Source: Micromonospora sp. DSM 45708 (GTDB taxonomy: Bacteria; Actinomycetota; Actinomycetes; Mycobacteriales; Micromonosporaceae). Taken from it: a stretch of 64,000 nucleotides of DNA. This document shows, one piece after another, positions 44,313-52,505 of this stretch. Numbering within the stretch: the first letter of the stretch is position 1; every line of letters begins with the position of its first letter. The stretch is taken from NCBI RefSeq assembly GCF_039566955.1, contig NZ_CP154796.1, positions 2,666,001-2,730,000 of the forward strand, given 5' to 3'. Both the position numbers and the translations under genes were made by a program. Under the pieces are notes generated by a model. That model was given only the letters and a program-made list of their open reading frames with translations. It was not told where the DNA came from and ran no database searches.

Positions 44313-44500
44313 CCGGCCCGCTGCGCGAGCACCACCCCCACCGGGCGTCCGCCGGGCGCCCGGCCCACCCCGATCCCCGCCCCGGACCGGCCGGTCGGCG
44401 CGCCACCCGTGCGCCGGAGCAGCCGCCGCGTCAGCTCCCGCTGGACGCCGGCGGCACGGCCGGACCACCCGGACACGGTGTCCCGACCGGGCACCGGTAA
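44309..44500 (+). CDS. Possible small Pro/Arg-rich protein
   Basis: A 63-codon frame whose GTG overlaps the ligase stop as GTGA, the junction style used throughout this run. The product would be Pro/His/Arg-rich ('REHHPHRASAGRPAHPDPRP') with no recognisable domain. Its only support is the overlap; it could equally be non-coding sequence before the ACP gene at 44,529. Confidence 0.25.
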   Translation: MTGPLREHHPHRASAGRPAHPDPRPGPAGRRATRAPEQPPRQLPLDAGGTAGPPGHGVPTGHR

Positions 44501-44528
44501 CTGGTTACACGGAAATGAGGTCCCACCC

Positions 44529-44792
44529 ATGCGCGACGAGGTCCGCACCTTCGTCATCGACCAGCTCGCCGACATGAACTACGACGTCGAGGACCTCGAC
44601 GACGGCACCACCCTCGGCCCCTCCGGCGTCGATCTGGAGTCGTTGGCGCTGGCCGACCTCGCCGTCCGGGTCGAGGACCGGTACGGGCTGAAGTTCGCCG
44701 ACGACGAGTCGGAGAAGCTGGCCCTGATGACGGTCGGCGAGTTCACCACCATGGTCGCCGACCGGGCGGCCACGAACAGCGACAACTCCTGA
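44529..44792 (+). CDS. Acyl carrier protein
   Basis: An 87-residue protein, ATG behind AAATGAGG. 'VRTFVIDQLADMNYDVEDLDDGTTLGPSGVDLESLALADLAVRVEDRYGLKFADDESEKLALMTVGEFTTMV' has ACP helical spacing, with Ser38 in 'DLESLAL' as the probable phosphopantetheine site (Glu replaces the usual Asp before Ser). 'MTVGEFTTMV' corresponds to the usual ACP helix IV. It starts a compact block ACP - ACP-like - KS - KS-stub - ligase - KS, suggesting a second carrier/condensation unit distinct from the ACP-cyclase fusion. Confidence 0.85.
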   Translation: MRDEVRTFVIDQLADMNYDVEDLDDGTTLGPSGVDLESLALADLAVRVEDRYGLKFADDESEKLALMTVGEFTTMVADRAATNSDNS

Positions 44793-45037
44793 TGTCCGGT
44801 CAGCCCGACCTGGGGCGAGCTGACCTGGTGGACATGCTCGCCGAACTGACCTCGAAGCCCGCCGACCAGGTGCCGGACCGGCTCGGCTCGATGGAACTGG
44901 CCTGGCTGGTGCACCTCGTCGAGCAGCGGTTCGACCGCCGGCTGGACCTGACCGACGACCAGGTCGCCGGCGTCCGCACCGTCGACGACGCGTTGACCGT
45001 GTTCCGCGCCTCGCTGACCGCTCCCGCAGATGGCTGA
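44792..45037 (+). CDS. Degenerate ACP-like protein
   Basis: An 81-residue protein overlapping the ACP stop (TGATG). 'VDMLAELTSKPADQVPDRLGSMELAWLVHLVEQRFDRRLDLTDDQVAGVRTVDDALTVFRASL' follows ACP secondary structure. The attachment motif reads Gly-Ser-Met (Ser33) where Asp-Ser-Leu/Met is usual. It may be a carrier with altered recognition, or a partner lacking phosphopantetheine. The gene overlaps the next KS start by 8 bases. Confidence 0.7.
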   Translation: MSGQPDLGRADLVDMLAELTSKPADQVPDRLGSMELAWLVHLVEQRFDRRLDLTDDQVAGVRTVDDALTVFRASLTAPADG

Positions 45038-46202
45038 GCGGGGCCCCGTACGGATCATCGGCATGCACGCGGTCAGCGCCCTCGGTAGGGGCGCCGACGC
45101 GCTGCTGTCCGGGGTGCTCACCGGCGCCCCGGCGTTCCGCCCGGTGCGCCGCTTCGACACCACCGGCCGCCGGGTCACCGTGGCGGCCACCCTGCCGGAG
45201 GTCGGCACGCTCGCCGACGAGCTGGCCGACGCGGTCGACCGCGCCGGCCGGGCCGCCGGGCTGGACCCGGCCGACCGGGCGGGCACGGCGCTGTTCCTGG
45301 CCACCCACGGCGGGCCGCACTCGCTGCCCGTACCCGGGCGGCCGGCGGAAGCGTCGGACGTGCCCGGCGCGGCGGACGGCGGGCGGCTCGGGCCACCGGT
45401 GCCGGCGCTCGCCGGTCACCTGGCCGACCGCTGCGGCCTCGGCGGGCCCACCCGGGTCTACACCAGCGCCTGCGTCTCGGCGAGCACCGCGGTCGCCGAC
45501 GCCGCCGCGCTGATCCGGCGCGGCGACCTGGAACGGGTCGTGGTCGCGGCCGGCTATCTGGTCGAACCCGACCAGTACGCGCTCTTCGACGCCGGCCGGG
45601 CGCTCGCCGCCGACGGGGCGGTACGCCCGTTCAGCGCCGGCCGGAAGGGGCTGCTGCTCGGTGACGGGGTGGCCGCGGTGGTGCTGGAGTCGGCCGACGT
45701 CGCCGCCCGCCGGGGCGCGCCGACGCTGGCCACGGTGGCCGGCTGGGGCCGGGCCGGGGACGCCTACCACGCCTGCCAGCCGCATCCGGGCGGGCTCGGG
45801 CTGGCCCGGGCGGTCGAGTCGGCGCTGCGCCGTGCCGGGCTGCCCCCGGACGCGGTCGGTTACGTCAACGCCAACGCCACCGGCACGCCGTTCAGCGACG
45901 CCTCGGAGGCGGCGGCGCTGACCCGGGTCTTCGGCGACCTCGCCCGGCGGCTGCCGGTCAGCGCCACCAAGTCGGTGCACGGGCACGCGCTGGAGGCGTC
46001 CGGGCTGCTCGAACTGGTGGTCACCGTGCTGGCGCTGGGGCACGGCAAGCTGCCACCCACCGCCGGCTGGCTGGCCCCGGACCCGGACTGCCCGCTCGAC
46101 GTCATCCGCGACGCCCCCCGGCCCGCCCCGACCCCGTACGCGCTGACCCTCAACGCCGCCTTCGGCGGCGCCAACACCGCACTGCTGGTGGGTGCCCCGT
46201 GA
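45030..46202 (+). CDS. Ketosynthase-like enzyme with Cys-Asn-His active site
   Basis: A 390-residue thiolase-fold KS. The nucleophile is kept (Cys148 in 'RVYTSACVSASTAVADAA') and so is the second His (His319 in 'ATKSVHGHALEASG'). The first catalytic His, normally in Asn-Ala-His-Gly-Thr-Gly-Thr, is Asn282 in 'YVNANATGTPFSDASEAAAL'. The N-terminal half is short. In KAS I/II the two His residues support malonyl decarboxylation, so this enzyme may accept other nucleophiles or act in acyl transfer. It is coupled to the ACP-like gene before it and the KS-stub after it, suggesting one complex. Confidence 0.85.
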   Translation: MAERGPVRIIGMHAVSALGRGADALLSGVLTGAPAFRPVRRFDTTGRRVTVAATLPEVGTLADELADAVDRAGRAAGLDPADRAGTALFLATHGGPHSLPVPGRPAEASDVPGAADGGRLGPPVPALAGHLADRCGLGGPTRVYTSACVSASTAVADAAALIRRGDLERVVVAAGYLVEPDQYALFDAGRALAADGAVRPFSAGRKGLLLGDGVAAVVLESADVAARRGAPTLATVAGWGRAGDAYHACQPHPGGLGLARAVESALRRAGLPPDAVGYVNANATGTPFSDASEAAALTRVFGDLARRLPVSATKSVHGHALEASGLLELVVTVLALGHGKLPPTAGWLAPDPDCPLDVIRDAPRPAPTPYALTLNAAFGGANTALLVGAP

Positions 46203-46717
46203 CCGCGGGGCAGTCGGTGTGGGCGGTGCTGGCCGAGGCGCGCTGGCCGGAGGACGGGGACGGCGCGCCGCCCGGGGTGCCGGGGTTCGTGCACTCGCCC
46301 TTCCATCCGCTGGTGGTGGCCGTCGCCGAGCGGTGCCTCGGGCGGCGGTACGGCTCCGGGCCGTTGCCGGCCGACAACCGGACGGCGGTGGTGCTGGTCA
46401 GCGCCGGCGGCGACACGGCCGGGGCGGCGCACGTGCGGGAGACGGTGGCCGGCGGCGGGCGGGTCGGTCCGCTGTTCTTCTTCCAGTCGGTGCCGAACAG
46501 CGTGGCCGGGCACGTGGCGGCGCGCTGGGGACTGGACGGGCCGGTGGTGTGCCTGAGCCCGACCGGGGACCCACGGGCCGAGGGCGAGGCCGAGGTGGAC
46601 CTGCTGTGCCACGACGGCGACGCCGCGCAGGCGTTGCTGATCCTGATCGAACCGGCACCGGACGGAGCGCCGGGCGAGGCGACCGCGGTGCTGCTGGGGG
46701 AGGAGACACCTCAATGA
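46199..46717 (+). CDS. KS N-terminal-domain-like partner protein
   Basis: A 172-residue protein, GTG overlapping the upstream KS stop. 'GFVHSPFHPLVVAVAERCLG', 'VVLVSAGGDTAGAAHVRETV', 'GPLFFFQSVPNSVAGHVAARWGLDGPVVCLSP' resemble the short 'beta-ketoacyl synthase N-terminal domain' family (PF13723-like) found next to KS genes in aryl-polyene-type and related clusters. There is no Cys nucleophile: the corresponding string ends 'VVCLSPTGD', its Cys not in KS context. It probably acts as a non-catalytic partner, like a minimal chain-length factor, for the preceding KS. Confidence 0.65.
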   Translation: MTAGQSVWAVLAEARWPEDGDGAPPGVPGFVHSPFHPLVVAVAERCLGRRYGSGPLPADNRTAVVLVSAGGDTAGAAHVRETVAGGGRVGPLFFFQSVPNSVAGHVAARWGLDGPVVCLSPTGDPRAEGEAEVDLLCHDGDAAQALLILIEPAPDGAPGEATAVLLGEETPQ

Positions 46718-48330
46718 GGACGAAAGGTCTACGCGGCGTGCTCGCCGCCGACACCGAACTGGGCGCGGGCAACGTGCTCGCCCGGGTGCTGGCCCACGGC
46801 GCCGACCCGGACGGGCCGGGGCTCACCTTCGACACCGCTGTCGACGGCCACCCGGCCGAGACCCCGCTGACCCTCGGCGAACTCGACCGGATGGTCACCG
46901 CCCGGGCGGCCTGGCTGCACGAACGCGGGGTGAAGCCGCGCGACCCGGTCGCGGTCTGGGCCGGCACCGCCGCCGACATGGTGCTGTCGTTCCTGGCGCT
47001 GACCCGCCTCGGCGCCATCCCGGCGCTGATGAACGGCCGGCTGCGCCCGGAGATCGCCGCCGAGTACATCCGCCGGCTGCGCGCCGCCGGCGTGCTCGCC
47101 GACGCCGACCACGCCGCCGCGCTGGCCGGACACGACCTGGGCGCCCCGCTGCTCGGTGAGCCGGCGCACGCCGGTGCCGGCGACCCGGCCGCCGCGCCCG
47201 CGCACTACCGGCACCACCCCGAGGACCCGATCGTGATCACGCACACCTCCGGCACCACCGGCGTGCCGAAGGCGGTGCTGCACTCGCACGCCAGCCTCTT
47301 CGCCGCCACCCGGCACCTGCTGTCCATGCCGCAGGCCCAGGGCACCACCCGGATCCTCAACGCGTTGCCCGCCCCGCACACCGCCACCGTGCTCATGGTC
47401 AACCAGGCGCTGGGCAACCGGGCGCAGATGTACCTGCTCTCCGAGCAGGGCGGCGAACGGGTGCTCGACGCGATCCAGCGGTGGCGGCCGGACGGCGTCT
47501 TCGGCTTCTCGATGACCTGGGCCGAACTGGCCCGCTTCGACCTGTCCGGCTACGACCTGGACTCGGTACGGCTGTGGTTCAACACCGGTGACTGCTCGCA
47601 CGAGCCGCACGTGCGCCGGCTGGTCGCGGTCGGCTCGCGGGACGTGGTGACCCGCGACGGGGTGACCCGGGTGCCCGGCTCGGTCTTCATCGACGGGCTG
47701 GGCTCCAGCGAGATGGGCCACTCGATGTTCCACATCACGCACACCGTGGACACCGACCGCTACGGCCGCTGCGTCGGCCGCCCGTACCGGTTCGCGCGGG
47801 TGGCCGTGCTCGACGCGGACGGCAACGAGCTGCCCGCCGGGCAGGTCGGCTGGCTGGGCATCGACTCGCCGTCGTTGTTCCGCGGCTACTGGAACGACTC
47901 GGTCACCACCTACCGGTTCCGGCTGCGCGGCTGGTACCTCACCGGCGACCTGGTGTACGCCGACGACGACGGCCGCTACTACCACCTGGACCGGGCGGTC
48001 GACTCGGTCGAGGTGGCGGGCGGGAAGCGCTTCTTCACCGCGCTGTCCGAGGAGCGGATCCTCGCCGCCTGCGCCGACGTGACCGACTGCACGGTGGTCA
48101 TCGTCGCCGACGGCGACCAGGTGACGACCGACGTGCTGCTGGAGCTGGCGGCCGGCGCCGACCCGGGCGAGGACCGCACCGCCCGCATCCGCGCGGCGCT
48201 CGGGCCCGACGTGGCCGCCACGCTGCGCCGGGTGGTGCCGGTGCGCGCCGAGGACATCCCGGTCACCGTGACCGGCAAGGTCCGCAAGGTGGCGCTGCGC
48301 GAGCGCTACCTGACCGAGGCGCCGTCATGA
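46714..48330 (+). CDS. AMP-dependent acyl ligase (second copy)
   Basis: A 538-residue ANL enzyme: 'IVITHTSGTTGVPKAVLHSHASL' (A3), 'IDGLGSSEMGHSMFH' (A5), 'GWYLTGDLVYADDDGRYYHLDRAVDSVEVAGGKRFFTALSEE' (A7-A8), 'IPVTVTGKVRKVALRERY' with the A10 Lys. It activates a carboxylate to the acyl-adenylate and then a thioester. It is only distantly similar to the ligase at 42,849, so the two likely use different acids. It overlaps both KS neighbours (ATGA), placing it inside the second KS block. Confidence 0.88.
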   Translation: MRTKGLRGVLAADTELGAGNVLARVLAHGADPDGPGLTFDTAVDGHPAETPLTLGELDRMVTARAAWLHERGVKPRDPVAVWAGTAADMVLSFLALTRLGAIPALMNGRLRPEIAAEYIRRLRAAGVLADADHAAALAGHDLGAPLLGEPAHAGAGDPAAAPAHYRHHPEDPIVITHTSGTTGVPKAVLHSHASLFAATRHLLSMPQAQGTTRILNALPAPHTATVLMVNQALGNRAQMYLLSEQGGERVLDAIQRWRPDGVFGFSMTWAELARFDLSGYDLDSVRLWFNTGDCSHEPHVRRLVAVGSRDVVTRDGVTRVPGSVFIDGLGSSEMGHSMFHITHTVDTDRYGRCVGRPYRFARVAVLDADGNELPAGQVGWLGIDSPSLFRGYWNDSVTTYRFRLRGWYLTGDLVYADDDGRYYHLDRAVDSVEVAGGKRFFTALSEERILAACADVTDCTVVIVADGDQVTTDVLLELAAGADPGEDRTARIRAALGPDVAATLRRVVPVRAEDIPVTVTGKVRKVALRERYLTEAPS

Positions 48331-49568
48331 CCGCCGTGATCACCGGCATGGGGCTGTTCACGCCGGCCGGTCGCGGCGTGACGGACACGTTCGACGCGCT
48401 GCTCACCGGCCGCTCCGGCCTGCGCCGGCCCCCCGAGGGGCACCCGGCGCGGGACAGCCTGGAGGTGGCCGGGGTGCTGCCGGACATCGACCCGCGCAGC
48501 GTCGCCTCCGGACCGGAGACGAAGGTGCTCGACCGGGTCGTGCTGCTCGCGCTGCTCACCGCCGCCGAGGCGCTCACCGACGCCGGCATCGAGGTGGGGC
48601 GCGACGTCGACCCGGAGCGGATCGCGGTGATCGTCGGCGGGGTCGGCGGCATGTCCACGCTGGAACGCCAGATCGTGGCCCGGGCCGAACGCGGCCGGGC
48701 GGCGGTCAGCCCGTACCTGCTCACCGGGATCCTGCCGAACATGCCGTCGGCCCGGATCGCCATCGCGCACGGCATCCGCGGCTACAGCTCGTCGGTGGGC
48801 ACGGCCTGCGCCTCCGGCGCTCAGGCCGTCGCCGACGGGGTACGCCTGATCCGCGCCGACGAGGCCGACGTGGTGGTCTGCGGGGCCAGCGAAGCGCCGC
48901 TGTTCGGCACGTTCGCCGACACGTTCGGCAACGCCCGGGCGCTGGCCCGCGGCTGGGACGAGCCCACCGAGGCCAGCCGGCCGTTCGACAAGCGCCGCAA
49001 CGGGTTCGTGCTCGCCGAGGGCGCGGCGCTGCTGGTGCTGGAGCGGGCCGGGCACGCCGCCGCCCGGGGCGTCACCGGCTACGCCGAGGTCGCCGGCTAC
49101 GGCACCAACACCGACGCGTACCACCCGACCGCGCCACGGCCGGACGGCGCCGGCGCCGCCGCGTGCATGCGCCGGGCCCTCGCCGCCGGCGGGATCGGGC
49201 CGGCGGACGTCGGCTACGTCAACGCGCACGGCACCGGCACGAAGCTCGGCGACGTCGCCGAGACGGTCGCGCTGGCCGACGTGTTCGGCGTCGGCGGCGT
49301 GCCGGTCAGCTCCACCAAGGCGCTGACCGGGCACCTGCTCGGCGCGTCCGGCGTGCTGGAGGCCGCGGCCACCGCGCTGGCGTTGCGGCGCGGCCTGCTC
49401 CCACCCACCTACCACCTGGACGACCCGGACCCGGAGTGCGAGGCGGACCACGTCCGCGCCGTGCCCCGGCCCACCCGGACCGACCACGCGCTGACGAACT
49501 CGTTCGGGTTCGGCGGCCAGAACGTCAGCCTGCTGCTGCGCCGGATCGCCACCCCGGACGCGGACTGA
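48327..49568 (+). CDS. FabF-like ketosynthase with complete catalytic triad
   Basis: A 413-residue KS. Cys161 in 'SSSVGTACASGAQAVADG', His301 in 'YVNAHGTGTKLGDVAETVAL' and His336 in 'STKALTGHLLGASGVLEAAA' give an intact Cys-His-His triad. It is closer to FabF/KAS II-type enzymes than to aromatic KS-alpha (no '[12 protein letters not shown]' string). Third KS in the run, so the cluster holds three KS active sites plus two non-catalytic partners. No ketoreductase or dehydratase is nearby, implying a poly-beta-keto or single-condensation product. Confidence 0.93.
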   Translation: MTAVITGMGLFTPAGRGVTDTFDALLTGRSGLRRPPEGHPARDSLEVAGVLPDIDPRSVASGPETKVLDRVVLLALLTAAEALTDAGIEVGRDVDPERIAVIVGGVGGMSTLERQIVARAERGRAAVSPYLLTGILPNMPSARIAIAHGIRGYSSSVGTACASGAQAVADGVRLIRADEADVVVCGASEAPLFGTFADTFGNARALARGWDEPTEASRPFDKRRNGFVLAEGAALLVLERAGHAAARGVTGYAEVAGYGTNTDAYHPTAPRPDGAGAAACMRRALAAGGIGPADVGYVNAHGTGTKLGDVAETVALADVFGVGGVPVSSTKALTGHLLGASGVLEAAATALALRRGLLPPTYHLDDPDPECEADHVRAVPRPTRTDHALTNSFGFGGQNVSLLLRRIATPDAD

Positions 49569-49580
49569 CCGGACTCCATT

Positions 49581-49599
49581 CCCGGGCGACGTGCCCGGG
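49581..49599 (+). terminator. Short hairpin after third KS gene
   Basis: CCCGGGC-GACGT-GCCCGGG is a perfect 7-bp stem in the 62-base gap before the dioxygenase gene. It could be a weak terminator or mRNA-processing hairpin splitting the run into two expression levels. Confidence 0.4.
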
Positions 49600-49630
49600 T
49601 CGCTACCACGGGGGGAACAGGGGGAAGCCC

Positions 49631-50728
49631 ATGCACATCAACGGCATAGACCATCTGGAGCTTTACGTGGGGGACGCCCGGCAGGCGGCCTTCTACTTCG
49701 ACACCGCGATCGGGTTCCGGCTGCGCGGCCAGGGCGGACCGGAGACCGGGCTGGCCGGGCAGCGTTCCCTGCTGCTGGCGCAGGCCGGCATCCGGCTGCT
49801 GCTGACCACCGGCCTGTCCGCCGAGCACCCGGCCGCCACGTACGTGCACCGGCACGGCGACGGCATCGCCGTGGTCGCGCTCGCGGTCGACGACGCCGCC
49901 GGGGCGTACGCGGAGCTGGTGGCCCGCGGCGCGACCGGGGTGACCCCGCCGCGCGCCTACACCGGCGCGGACGCCGAGGTGGTGATCGCGGAGGTCGGCG
50001 GCTTCGGCGACGTGCTGCACCGCCTCGTCGAGCGGCGCGGCGACCGCGGCGTGTTCCTGCCCGGCGCGATCGAACCGGTCGCCGCGCCGGACGGGGACGC
50101 GCTGCTGGCCGAGGTCGACCACCTGGCGGTCTGCGTGCCGCCCGGGCAGCTCGACGCCACCGTGGCGCACTACGAGAAGGTGTTCGACTTCGCGCACATC
50201 TTCACCGAGCACGTCGAGGTCGCCGGGCAGGCGATGAACTCCAAGGTGGTGCAGAGCCGGTCCGGGCAGGTCACGCTGGTACTGCTGGAACCGGACACCG
50301 GCGCGCGTCCGGGCCAGATCGAGGACTTCCTGCGCTGGCACGCCGGCGCCGGCGTGCAGCACCTGGGGCTGCGCACCGACGACATCGTCGCCACGGTCGG
50401 CGCGCTCGCCGGCCGGGGGGTGCGCTTCGCCCGCACCCCGGGCGCCTACTACGACGACCTGGAACAGCGGGTCGGCCGGCTGGACGCGCCGGTGGACCGG
50501 CTGCGCGAGCTGAGCATCCTGGTCGACTCCGACCACGACGGCCAGCTCCTGCAGATCTTCACCGAGTCGATGCACGTGCGTCGCACGCTCTTCCTGGAGG
50601 TCATCGAGCGGCGCGGGGCGCGCACCTTCGGCAGCGGCAACATCAAGGCGCTCTACGAGGCCAAGGAACGTGAACTGGCCGCGGCGGGGGCGACCCCCGT
50701 CGTCGCGGCCGGAGGGGTGACGGCATGA
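49631..50728 (+). CDS. 4-hydroxymandelate synthase-like dioxygenase (HPPD family)
   Basis: A 365-residue two-domain VOC protein. Fe(II) ligands are His164 ('EVDHLAVCV'), His244 ('GAGVQHLGLRTDDI') and Glu323 ('LFLEVIERRGA'). Two features favour hydroxymandelate synthase over 4-hydroxyphenylpyruvate dioxygenase: 'VLLEPDTGARPGQIEDFL' instead of the HPPD 'INEP..' string, and 'FGSGNIKALYEA' with Ile338 where HPPD has Phe in Gly-Asn-Phe-Lys. HMS oxidises 4-hydroxyphenylpyruvate to 4-hydroxymandelate. Neither hydroxymandelate oxidase nor the HpgT aminotransferase of hydroxyphenylglycine clusters is seen, so the product probably feeds another route. The stop overlaps the PhyH gene. Confidence 0.8.
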   Translation: MHINGIDHLELYVGDARQAAFYFDTAIGFRLRGQGGPETGLAGQRSLLLAQAGIRLLLTTGLSAEHPAATYVHRHGDGIAVVALAVDDAAGAYAELVARGATGVTPPRAYTGADAEVVIAEVGGFGDVLHRLVERRGDRGVFLPGAIEPVAAPDGDALLAEVDHLAVCVPPGQLDATVAHYEKVFDFAHIFTEHVEVAGQAMNSKVVQSRSGQVTLVLLEPDTGARPGQIEDFLRWHAGAGVQHLGLRTDDIVATVGALAGRGVRFARTPGAYYDDLEQRVGRLDAPVDRLRELSILVDSDHDGQLLQIFTESMHVRRTLFLEVIERRGARTFGSGNIKALYEAKERELAAAGATPVVAAGGVTA

Positions 50729-50760
50729 GTGAACGCACCGAGCGAAGCGAGGGCCGTGAG
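50725..50760 (+). repeat. Dispersed '[12 protein letters not shown]' element at a gene start
   Basis: The first ~36 bases of the PhyH gene (ATGAGTGAACGCACCGAGCG, then AAGCGAGGGCCGTGAG) look like a repetitive element I recall from Micromonosporaceae gene junctions. It precedes in-frame ATGs at 50,764 and 50,782 that better match the family start. Confidence 0.5.
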
Positions 50761-51705
50761 GCCATGCCCGGCCGGCTCGGCATGACCACCATCGATCCCG
50801 GGCTGACCGCCGAGGAGGAGGCGCTGCTGCCCTCCGACGACGACGTCCGGCACTACGCCGAGCACGGCTGGTACCTGTCGAAGAAGCTGTTCACCGACGA
50901 CGAGGTGGACGAGTTGGTGGCGGCGACCGACCGCTACTACGCCGGGGAACGCGACCGGCGGTTGCCGGCGCGCCCGCCGAAGCTGGCCTACTGGGAGCCG
51001 TCGCGCGGCGACGTGCAGCGGCACAACGACTACGTCCACCACGAGCACGACGGGATCTCCCGCATCCTGCGCAAGCCGCTGATCGGGGCGGTCGCGGCCC
51101 GGCTGGCCCGGGCCACCGAGATCCGGATCTTCCAGTCGACGCTGATCTGGAAGCCGCCGATCGCCGGCGAGCCGTCGAACATCGTGCCCTGGCACTTCGA
51201 CAAGCACTACTGGGCGTCCTCGTCGTCGGAGCGCATGCTCACCGCGTTCATCCCGTTCCACGACTGCGGCGAGGAGATGGGCACCATCACCATGGTGGAC
51301 GGCTCGCACCGGTGGCGGGAGATCGGCGCGGACGACACGGTGGTGCGGCACTTCGCCGACCGGGACCGCAGCCAGTTGGAGGCGATGCTGGCCGAGAACG
51401 CGGCGTTCAACCACGCCGAGATCCGCAAGATCCCCATGGTGATCCCCAAGGGACACATGAGCTTCCACCACTGCCGCACCTACCACGGCAGCGGTGCGAA
51501 CGTCAGCGGACGCCCCCGACGGGCGATCTCGCTGCATTTGCAGGACGGCGACAACGCCTGGCGGGAGTATCCGCTCTCCGACGGCACGCTCGCCGCGTAC
51601 AACCACGACGTGCTGGTCCGCCGCACCCACGAGGGCCGGCCGGACTACGCGGACCCCGATTACTGCCCGGTCATCTGGCGCGACCGCGCCCAGCAGGGAG
51701 GCTGA
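50725..51705 (+). CDS. Phytanoyl-CoA dioxygenase (PhyH)-type oxygenase
   Basis: A protein of up to 326 residues. The Fe(II)/2-oxoglutarate facial triad is visible: His157-x-Asp159 in '[11 protein letters not shown]' and His254 in '[23 protein letters not shown]', with Arg265/266 for the 2-oxoglutarate carboxylate. '[18 protein letters not shown]' is typical of PhyH enzymes. The given start overlaps the dioxygenase stop (ATGA), but the first ~13 residues come from a dispersed element; Met14 or Met20 may be the ancestral start. It probably hydroxylates or desaturates a pathway intermediate. It lies next to a second putative metal oxygenase (DUF3050). Confidence 0.85.
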   Translation: MSERTERSEGREAMPGRLGMTTIDPGLTAEEEALLPSDDDVRHYAEHGWYLSKKLFTDDEVDELVAATDRYYAGERDRRLPARPPKLAYWEPSRGDVQRHNDYVHHEHDGISRILRKPLIGAVAARLARATEIRIFQSTLIWKPPIAGEPSNIVPWHFDKHYWASSSSERMLTAFIPFHDCGEEMGTITMVDGSHRWREIGADDTVVRHFADRDRSQLEAMLAENAAFNHAEIRKIPMVIPKGHMSFHHCRTYHGSGANVSGRPRRAISLHLQDGDNAWREYPLSDGTLAAYNHDVLVRRTHEGRPDYADPDYCPVIWRDRAQQGG

Positions 51706-51707
51706 CA

Positions 51708-52505
51708 ATGTCACGGTACGACTGGGGGAAGACGCACCCGGGGATCGAGCGGCTGGAGCGGGCGGTGACCGAACGCCGCGACGTGGTGGTCAACCACCCG
51801 CTCTACGCCAACCTGGACACGCACGAGGCGCTCGTCACGTTCATGGAGCACCACGTCTTCGCGGTCTGGGACTTCATGTCCCTGCTGAAGTCGTTGCAGC
51901 GCCAGCTCACCTGCGTCACGGTCCCGTGGATCCCGACCGGCCCGACCGGCAGCCGCCGCCTGATCAACGACATCGTCATGGTCGAGGAGAGCGACGAGCT
52001 GGGTGAGGGCTACATCAGCCACTTCGAGCTCTACGTGCGCGGCATGACCGAGGCCGGCGCGGACACCGGCGCGGTGGAGAAGCTTGTCGACCTGCTGCGC
52101 GCCGGACGGCCGGTCACCGAGGCGTTCGGCGAGGCCGGGGTGCCGGCGCCGTCGGCGGCGTTCGCGGGCACCACCTGGCGGATCATCGAGACCACGCCGG
52201 TGCACTGCCAGGCGGCGGCGTTCGCGTTCGGCCGGGAGGATCTCATCCCGGAGATGTTCACCCAGGTCGTCGCCGTCAACGAGCGCAGCAACCGGCTGAA
52301 CACGTTCGTCGACTACCTGGAGCGGCACATCGAGGTCGACGGCGAGCAGCACACCCCGATGGCCATGCAGATGCTCGCCGACCTGTGCGGCGACGACGAC
52401 ACCAAGTGGCAGGAGTGCGCGGACACGGTGAACGACGCGCTGGCCGCCCGGGCCCGGCTCTGGGACGACATCCTCGCCGCGATCAAGGAGGGCCGTCCGG
52501 CGTGA
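51708..52505 (+). CDS. DUF3050 family protein, heme-oxygenase-like fold
   Basis: A 265-residue protein, ATG behind GGGAGG. '[84 protein letters not shown]' and '[30 protein letters not shown]' match DUF3050. The helical bundle has conserved Glu and His residues (Glu/His-His in helix 1, Glu-Glu..His in the middle, His..Asp late) that could bind two irons, as in heme-oxygenase-like diiron oxidases. Activity is not established. The stop overlaps the E1-alpha start, tying it to the aryl-acid part of the run. Confidence 0.8.
   Translation: MSRYDWGKTHPGIERLERAVTERRDVVVNHPLYANLDTHEALVTFMEHHVFAVWDFMSLLKSLQRQLTCVTVPWIPTGPTGSRRLINDIVMVEESDELGEGYISHFELYVRGMTEAGADTGAVEKLVDLLRAGRPVTEAFGEAGVPAPSAAFAGTTWRIIETTPVHCQAAAFAFGREDLIPEMFTQVVAVNERSNRLNTFVDYLERHIEVDGEQHTPMAMQMLADLCGDDDTKWQECADTVNDALAARARLWDDILAAIKEGRPA

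Noticed and set aside
49631..50728. Plain catabolic 4-hydroxyphenylpyruvate dioxygenase
   Set aside because: Ile in the Gly-Asn-x-Lys-Ala-Leu motif and the 'LLEPD' string fit hydroxymandelate synthases better, and no homogentisate pathway gene is nearby. Kept as the alternative.
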